NCBI GenBank assembly: GCA_002733945.2
Contig: NVXO02000009.1
Coordinates: 50,882-63,060 of the forward strand
Direction: 5' to 3'
Length of the DNA stretch: 12,179 bases
Source of the DNA: Sulfurimonas sp.
GTDB lineage: Bacteria; Campylobacterota; Campylobacteria; Campylobacterales; Sulfurimonadaceae
Below the pieces are notes generated by a model. That model was not told where the DNA came from. It saw only the letters and a program-made list of their open reading frames with translations, and did not search any database. Position 1 is the first letter of the stretch. Every line of letters starts with the position of its first letter. The position numbers and the translations under genes were made by a program. Below are positions 8,156 to 12,179 of the stretch, one piece after another.

Positions 8156-9456
8156 AAATGTCTACTGCAATAAATATCTCAATAATTATATTTTTAATTA
8201 TTGCCACTATTTTAATTAACTATAGTTTGACAAGTTTTGCAAATGCAATTACTGTTAGTGCTAGTATAGATGATAAAGTATTTGAATACAGTGTAGTGTT
8301 TTTTATCTATTTTGCTTGTATTTTACTTATTTTGCGTGTTGAAGTATATCTTCTTTTCATAAATCCAATTACAAAAATAAAGAAATATATACACAGTTTA
8401 AAACACAAAAATGATGGGAATAATAACAAAAAAAGTTTATCTTGTATAGGAAAGGAGTTTAAGGACTTAGTTGAGCTTATAGAATGTCTAGATAAAGAAC
8501 TCCAAGAGTTGTCAATGACGTTTGAGACAAGTGTAAAAGAGAATACACAAGAGTTAGCACTCTCAAATGAAAAACTAAATGAAGAAAAAGAGTTTGCACA
8601 TAAAATAATTGATAAACTCAGTGATATAGTCTTTGTTATAAAAGATAATAGTTTAGTAAATGCCAATAATAATTTTTATAAGAGATTTAAAAACTTAGAA
8701 TCTTTTCTAGAATGTTCAGGTCATAGTAAATTTGTACAGTGCCTAGAAAAATGTGAATCATGTAAAGAGTACTTAAAAGTTGATGCACAACTTTTTTCAG
8801 TAAATATAGAGTTGTTTAATGAAAACTACTACATCGTAACACTCATTGATATGACAGCCTATAATGAAAGTATAAAATATGCGCAAGATCAAAATCCACT
8901 CACAAAATTACCTGGAAATGAATCTATAAAAAAATATATGTATTCACTCTTAAAACTGAAAGAACCAGCAGTAATTATCTACTTTGATTTTGATAACTTT
9001 AAACCATTTAATGACAAGTATGGTTTTGAGTTAGGAGACAGAATGATTAGTAGTTTTGCAGATATATTAAAAGCTAAAGAGTGTACTTACAATGTATTTA
9101 ATGCTCATATTGGTGGGGATGACTTCTTTTGTAGTATAAAAGAGCCATCAGACACTGCAATAAGCATGGTAAAAGATGTTATCAATAGTTTTACACTTAA
9201 TGCGAAACAATTCTATTCTAAAGAGGATATAAACAATAATTGTGTAATGCTAAAAGATAGAGAAGGTAATGAAAAAAGCTTTCCACTTTTGAGTGTTAGT
9301 GCTGTAGTTGTAAACATTGCTCCAAACTCACAGCAAATTACTTATATAGAATTGACAAAGATTATAGCTTCGATGAAAAAAGTATCTAAGATGTCAGAAA
9401 ATAAATTAGCTGCAGTATCAGTTATAGCCTATGCCGAGTACTGTAGTAAAGAATAG
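8152..9456 (+). CDS. Membrane-anchored GGDEF-domain protein (putative diguanylate cyclase) co-transcribed with feoAB
   Basis: A 434-residue protein that may make cyclic di-GMP. Two membrane segments (about 5-27 and 47-70) enclose a short periplasmic loop, then a HAMP-like stretch (INPITKIKKYI) and a coiled coil (about 100-150). Residues about 150-235 form a PAS-like sensor region containing C188, H191, C197, C201 and C204 (CSGHSKFVQCLEKCESC), a possible metal, Fe-S or redox site. The GGDEF domain (about 245-434) begins NPLTKLPGN, has the metal-binding FDFDNFKPFNDKYGFELGD, and carries GGDDF at 321-325 in place of GGDEF. No RxxD inhibitory site precedes it. GGDDF with LPGN occurs in a known subgroup whose activity cannot be assumed. 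The ATG overlaps the feoB stop (ATGA) with GAGG at 8140-8143. The 3' end overlaps the convergent 76-codon gene by 28 bp. Confidence 0.9.
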   Translation: MKMSTAINISIIIFLIIATILINYSLTSFANAITVSASIDDKVFEYSVVFFIYFACILLILRVEVYLLFINPITKIKKYIHSLKHKNDGNNNKKSLSCIGKEFKDLVELIECLDKELQELSMTFETSVKENTQELALSNEKLNEEKEFAHKIIDKLSDIVFVIKDNSLVNANNNFYKRFKNLESFLECSGHSKFVQCLEKCESCKEYLKVDAQLFSVNIELFNENYYIVTLIDMTAYNESIKYAQDQNPLTKLPGNESIKKYMYSLLKLKEPAVIIYFDFDNFKPFNDKYGFELGDRMISSFADILKAKECTYNVFNAHIGGDDFFCSIKEPSDTAISMVKDVINSFTLNAKQFYSKEDINNNCVMLKDREGNEKSFPLLSVSAVVVNIAPNSQQITYIELTKIIASMKKVSKMSENKLAAVSVIAYAEYCSKE

Positions 9457-9659
9457 TACCAATCTTCATTTAAAAAATCTCTATCTTCGATAATAGTAAT
9501 TTCAACTCTTTGTAGTTTTGTAGATACATTTATAGACTCAATACACTCTTCTGGTATGTTAAGTGTATCTAGCGCATAATCATACGACAAGTCGCATATC
9601 TCAAAATCTTTCCATGTATATTGGTCATCTAATTCGTTGATTATAAAATATGTTGGCAT
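9429..9659 (-). CDS. Small acidic hypothetical protein, last gene of the flavodoxin operon
   Basis: A 76-residue protein I do not recognise. It has about 17 acidic against 4 basic residues, two Trp and many Tyr, with two Cys (CDL and ECI). There is no signal peptide or membrane segment, so it is probably cytoplasmic. ATG 9659 has a good ribosome binding site (AAGGAAAACTAT before the start), and only 21 bp separate it from the original flavodoxin stop at 9681, which argues for a genuine operon member. Its 3' end overlaps the end of the convergent GGDEF gene by 28 bp. An acidic partner or accessory of flavodoxin is conceivable from position only. Confidence 0.7.
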   Translation of the reverse strand: MPTYFIINELDDQYTWKDFEICDLSYDYALDTLNIPEECIESINVSTKLQRVEITIIEDRDFLNEDWYYSLLQYSA

Positions 9660-9680
9660 ATAGTTTTCCTTTTATTTGAA

Positions 9681-10190
9681 TTACTTTGAAAAGTAGGGTG
9701 TTATTTGCTCTATCCATGTTGTTATACGGTCATCACTGAGCTCTTCTTGGGTGTGCTCATCTAGTACTAAACCGACAAACTATCCATCTCTAAGAGCAGA
9801 GGAGTCTTCAAAGTTATATCCATCAGTGGGCCATGTTCCAACTACATTAGCACCATTTTCTAAGACTTTATCATAGATAATACCCATGGCATCTAAAAAG
9901 TTTTGACAGTACTGCTTTTGGTCACCAAGCCCAAATATTGCAACAGTTTTATTAAGAAGGTTATACTCATTAAGATTGGACATATAATCTTCCCAATCAT
10001 CTTGAAGTTCACTCTTCCCCCAGCTAGGGATACCAAAAATAATCAAGTCATATTTATTTATTGCATCATCAATGCAGTCACTTAAGTTATTAAGATCTAT
10101 ACTAAACTCAGACATTTTTTCTTTAATTATTTTGGCTGTATCTTCTACTTCTCCTGTGTTCGTTCCATAAAATAGTCCTATTTTTCTCAT
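9681..10190 (-). pseudogene. fldA: Flavodoxin gene interrupted by a premature TAG (codon 137)
   Basis: Flavodoxin is a small FMN electron carrier that replaces ferredoxin when iron is scarce. The protein shows the phosphate loop GTNTGEVEDTA (9-19), the first flavin loop with Trp57 (IPSWGKSELQDDWEDY) and the second with Tyr94 (GLGDQKQYCQNFLDAMG). These match the classic Trp57 and Tyr94 that sandwich the flavin. The frame stops at TAG 9780-9782 after SSALRDG. Beyond it the same frame continues without change as FVGLVLDEHTQEELSDDRITTWIEQITPYFSK to TAA 9681-9683, giving the expected 169 residues. CAG or AAG was probably the original codon. Losing the last strand and helix should destabilise the fold. 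The lesion may be real, a sequencing error or suppressed. ATG 10190 lies one base after the proposed original stop of the upstream gene. Confidence 0.88.
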
Positions 10191-10191
10191 A

Positions 10192-10712
10192 TTATGCTAC
10201 TTCAAGTGGCACAGCTATATTTTTTTATTGATACGACTAGATACTGCTTTGATAAAGATACTGTTCAGGTCAAGCATCATCTCAATTTCTTTACCATTAA
10301 ATATAAGCTGAATAAGATCAATACAAGGGTGTGAATATCCAAGTAACATTTTAAATTCTGGATTAAAGTGTATACTTTTTGCTAGGTACCTCATTTTTGG
10401 GTGCTTACTCTGTTTAAAGTACTGGTTAAAAAGAAGAGAGTCTTCTTTATATATAGATACAATCTTTTGACTCTTTTGTGGTTCAAACTTATAAAATGGA
10501 AAAAATGAGAGTATTTTCTCTTCAAATATTCCAAGCAATGAGTGAGCAAACAATTGCTCATTTTTTAAGTCAAACTGTGACTGTGTTGAAAGGTATTGAT
10601 TTATCATTGTGCAAAACATCTTGCGTTGACATGTGATTTCATTTACCATATATGTTTTAGGTAAAACTTCTTTGGTTGTCTGTTTATATTTTTCGAAACC
10701 TAATTTACGCAT
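10192..10712 (-). CDS. Uncharacterised iron-regulated protein upstream of flavodoxin; C-terminus probably altered by a frameshift
   Basis: The uninterrupted frame is 10215-10712 (165 residues). I do not recognise the family. The protein is soluble and probably helical, with Cys at 28, 34 and 130 and His at 56, 104, 115 and 128. ATG 10712 follows AAAGGA at good spacing, and a Fur-box-like site overlaps the promoter. The frame ends INKKI-TAG (10215-10217) directly after a run of seven A. If one A is restored, the protein would continue as INKKNIAVPLEVA and stop at TAA 10192-10194, one base before the flavodoxin ATG. That tight coupling suggests the longer form is the original. Context (Fur control, flavodoxin next) points to a low-iron role. 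Confidence 0.65.
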
Positions 10713-10726
10713 TATTTAGTCCTTTA

Positions 10727-10741
10727 TTGATAATCGTTATT
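10727..10741 (-). promoter_or_regulatory. Fur box over the promoter of the flavodoxin operon
   Basis: On the minus strand AATAACGATTATCAA contains the palindromic core of a Fur box (compare TGATAATnATTATCA). It follows directly after a -10 candidate TACAAT (10750-10745) and precedes AAAGGA of the 165-codon gene. The block GTACAATTCT...AATAA-y-GATTATCA is shared with the feoA promoter, where the spacing between the parts differs. Confidence 0.65.
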
Positions 10742-10767
10742 AGAATTGTACAGAGTAAAGCTTATAT

Positions 10768-10782
10768 TGATATTAATTATCA
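10768..10782. promoter_or_regulatory. Fur-box-like palindrome midway between divergent iron-locus promoters
   Basis: TGATATTAATTATCA matches TGATAATnATTATCA except at one position. It lies between the two divergent transcription units and could serve either or extend Fur binding across the region. Confidence 0.6.
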
Positions 10783-10811
10783 ATATAATATTATTTTAAG
10801 GGAACCCCTAT

Positions 10812-10817
10812 TATAAT
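10812..10817 (+). promoter_or_regulatory. -10 element of the short plus-strand transcript
   Basis: A perfect TATAAT sits immediately before the third Fur-box-like site, placing the transcription start near 10824. No clear -35 is seen, which is common in Campylobacterota promoters. Confidence 0.6.
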
Positions 10818-10819
10818 AT

Positions 10820-10834
10820 CGATAAGAATTATCA
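10820..10834 (+). promoter_or_regulatory. Fur box over the start of the micro-ORF transcript
   Basis: CGATAAGAATTATCA matches the 7-1-7 Fur consensus at all but two defined positions. It covers the expected transcription start, so iron repression is likely. Confidence 0.65.
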
Positions 10835-10849
10835 ATAAGGAGTAAAACA

Positions 10850-10906
10850 ATGTTTGATTTGAACAATAAAAATGACATAAGTAAGTTTACTGGCAAAGCG
10901 TGTTAG
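10850..10906 (+). CDS. Micro-ORF 1, 18 residues, behind a strong ribosome binding site
   Basis: ATG 10850 follows AAGGAG (10837-10842) with 7-base spacing. The peptide reads MFDLNNKNDISKFTGKAC and ends at TAG. I recognise no family. It could be a real small peptide, a leader peptide, or the start of a gene whose remainder has decayed. It is too short to judge from composition, so the support is the ribosome binding site, the Fur-controlled promoter and the following terminator. Confidence 0.4.
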   Translation: MFDLNNKNDISKFTGKAC

Positions 10907-10942
10907 GCTCTTTGATAAATAAAATTTCTTGTAAGGAGCAAA

Positions 10943-11068
10943 ATGGTTAAATTTATTACAATTAATACAGATGAAGATACTTAAATAAGTATGTATAAAC
11001 CTAATGAAGCGTACATTTTGGCATACCTTGTACAGGGTTTTAGACAAAATAATATAAAAATACACTAA
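10943..11068 (+). pseudogene. Micro-ORF 2, about 41 codons split by an in-frame TAA
   Basis: ATG 10943 follows AAGGAG (10933-10938) at close spacing. The first part, MVKFITINTDEDT, ends at TAA 10982-10984. The same frame continues IS and then from ATG 10991 MYKPNEAYILAYLVQGFRQNN to TAA 11066-11068. The second part looks like a genuine amphipathic protein segment, so I suspect a small gene broken by one base change. Reinitiation at ATG 10991 is an alternative. No family is recognised. The gene lies on the short iron-controlled transcript between the Fur box at 10820 and the terminator at 11113. Confidence 0.45.
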
Positions 11069-11112
11069 GCTGAATATTCTCCTTAATACGATTGCTTAAC
11101 ATAAAATTCAAT

Positions 11113-11146
11113 ATGCCCACATGTCATACATCATGTGGGTATTTTT
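11113..11146 (+). terminator. Intrinsic terminator of the micro-ORF transcript
   Basis: CCCACATG and CATGTGGG form a perfect 8-bp stem, extended by A-T, T-A and G-T pairs to about 11 bp around an 8-base loop. A run of five T (11142-11146) follows. It closes a transcript of about 320 nt beginning near 10824 and insulates the downstream acyl-CoA synthetase gene. Confidence 0.85.
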
Positions 11147-11197
11147 CACTCTTTTGCATTAAACATTCAAATCTTCATAAAAATATCTTAAGAAATA

Positions 11198-11203
11198 TAT
11201 AAT
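11198..11203 (+). promoter_or_regulatory. -10 element of the acyl-CoA synthetase gene
   Basis: TATAAT at 11198-11203, about 57 bp before the ATG and after the terminator. No convincing -35 hexamer is seen and no Fur-like site is present here. Confidence 0.45.
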
Positions 11204-11259
11204 CTAAAGGTTGTATCATGTAGTTATAAAATGTTTTAAAATTAACAATGGAGTGCACC

Positions 11260-12179
11260 ATGTTAGATTTAACTACGCTACAAGATATACCAATATATGT
11301 AGAACAAAATATTGCTAATCAGAGTTTTATGAACTATCTCAAAGATGGTCATTGGCAGAGTGTTAGTGCAGAGCAGTTCGTACAAAACATATATAAACTC
11401 TCTTTTGCATTTAGGATGGCTGGGGTAACCCAGGGTACAAATGTAGCTATCGTATCAAACTCATCACCTTCTTGGCTTATGGTAGATTATGCCCTGCAAG
11501 ATATAGGTGCTATTAGTGTGCCAATGTTTGCAAATATATCCTCTGAAAATTTTATATATCAACTGGGAGATGCAGAAGTAGAGTTTATCTATATCGCTTC
11601 ACAAGAGTGTTACGACAAAACGAAACAACATTTAAGTTCAATGAAATTAATCGTAACTCACAATATAGAGACTGATAATACAAATAGCATTGATTTTGAG
11701 ACTTTTATGGATGTTCAAGCGAAAAAAAGTACAAATAAGATAGATAAAAATGATTGTGCAACGATTGTATATACTAGCGGTTCAACAGGTATTCCTAAAG
11801 GTGTTGAGTTAAGCCATAACAATATCATAACCCAGCTCAAAAATACATCTCTACTGTTCCCTCTGACGGAGAGAGATAGAACACTTAGTTTCTTACCCTT
11901 AGCACATATATTTGAGAGGATGGTGATGTCTTATTATCTTGTCTCTGGTATTAGTATCTTTTTTGTAGATGATGTGAAAAATGTCGGTAATTTAATGAAA
12001 GATGTTAAACCAACTCTAATGACAGTAGTCCCAAGAGTACTAGAAAAGATTTATATAAAAATGCATGATGCAGTAGTAAGTGTACCATTTCTCCAAAAAA
12101 TCATACTAACCTTGGCACTAAGTGAAGCTGACAATAAAAATATAAAGAGTTCTACAATTTTTACATCCATATTTGACAA
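11260..12179 (+). CDS. Long-chain fatty acid-CoA ligase / AMP-dependent synthetase, 5' part (runs off the window)
   Basis: The gene begins at ATG 11260 behind TGGAG (11249-11253). The 306 complete codons in the window contain no stop. This adenylate-forming enzyme activates a carboxylic acid with ATP and transfers it to CoA. The ATP-binding signature YTSGSTGIPKG is at residues 171-181, followed by VELSH. FLPLAHIFER, a segment typical of long-chain acyl-CoA synthetases, lies about 40 residues further on. The N-terminal region (AFRMAGVTQGTNVAIVSNSSPSWLMVDYALQDIGAISVPMF) is also characteristic. The C-terminal half with the hinge and catalytic Lys lies outside. The substrate cannot be fixed from this part, but a FadD-like long-chain ligase is most likely. 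It has its own promoter and seems unrelated to the iron genes to its left. Confidence 0.9.
   Translation, partial: MLDLTTLQDIPIYVEQNIANQSFMNYLKDGHWQSVSAEQFVQNIYKLSFAFRMAGVTQGTNVAIVSNSSPSWLMVDYALQDIGAISVPMFANISSENFIYQLGDAEVEFIYIASQECYDKTKQHLSSMKLIVTHNIETDNTNSIDFETFMDVQAKKSTNKIDKNDCATIVYTSGSTGIPKGVELSHNNIITQLKNTSLLFPLTERDRTLSFLPLAHIFERMVMSYYLVSGISIFFVDDVKNVGNLMKDVKPTLMTVVPRVLEKIYIKMHDAVVSVPFLQKIILTLALSEADNKNIKSSTIFTSIFD

Noticed and set aside
8307..8666. Minus-strand 119-codon frame opposite the GGDEF gene
   Set aside because: The Ser/Phe-rich product is typical of antisense to a Lys/Glu-rich coiled coil. It is not an independent gene.
10832..11065. Minus-strand 77-codon open frame
   Set aside because: It has no ribosome binding site, an unlikely low-complexity product, and runs antisense to a region with a promoter, ribosome binding sites and a terminator on the plus strand.

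Overview
The window is AT-rich DNA from a Gram-negative bacterium. Codon use, strong A/G-rich ribosome binding sites, the Fur-box style and the protein sequences (FeoB, flavodoxin, HupE/UreJ, EAL and GGDEF proteins) suggest a Campylobacterota relative, perhaps Sulfurimonas-, Sulfurovum- or Arcobacter-like. This assignment is made by eye and was not checked by a search.

Left part (1-4540) is accessory and decaying. It starts with three short direct repeats at a 22-bp period. Next is a broken IS4-type element (131-1245), with readable terminal inverted repeats, an in-frame TAG and a C-terminal frameshift. An intact-looking AraC/GyrI-like regulator gene follows on the minus strand, then a 69-codon minus-strand gene that looks shortened. 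A degenerate IS3-family element (2537-3869) comes next, with a textbook A AAA AAG frameshift site but a broken orfB. Last is a HupE/UreJ-type membrane protein pseudogene with an internal deletion.

Central part (4543-9456) is the most coherent module. A minus-strand EAL-domain protein is divergent from a translationally coupled operon feoA-feoB-GGDEF, in which each junction is an ATGA overlap. The 86-bp intergenic region holds a perfect 13-bp dyad and a near-consensus Fur box. Iron(II) uptake is therefore physically linked to one putative cyclic di-GMP synthase and one putative phosphodiesterase. The synthase carries a Cys/His cluster in its sensor region.

Right part (9429-11146) is a second iron-responsive locus. 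Three minus-strand genes (an unrecognised 165-codon gene, flavodoxin, and a 76-codon acidic protein) diverge from a short plus-strand transcript. That transcript carries two micro-ORFs with strong ribosome binding sites and ends at a clear intrinsic terminator. Three Fur-box-like sites lie between the two units. The flavodoxin gene has a premature TAG after codon 136 although its last 32 codons remain in frame. The gene before it appears to end early through a homopolymer indel. The window closes with the 5' part of an acyl-CoA synthetase gene (11260 onward, runs off the end).

A recurring theme is single-base nonsense or homopolymer lesions in otherwise recognisable genes. These could be real decay, sequencing error, or (least likely) stop-codon recoding.
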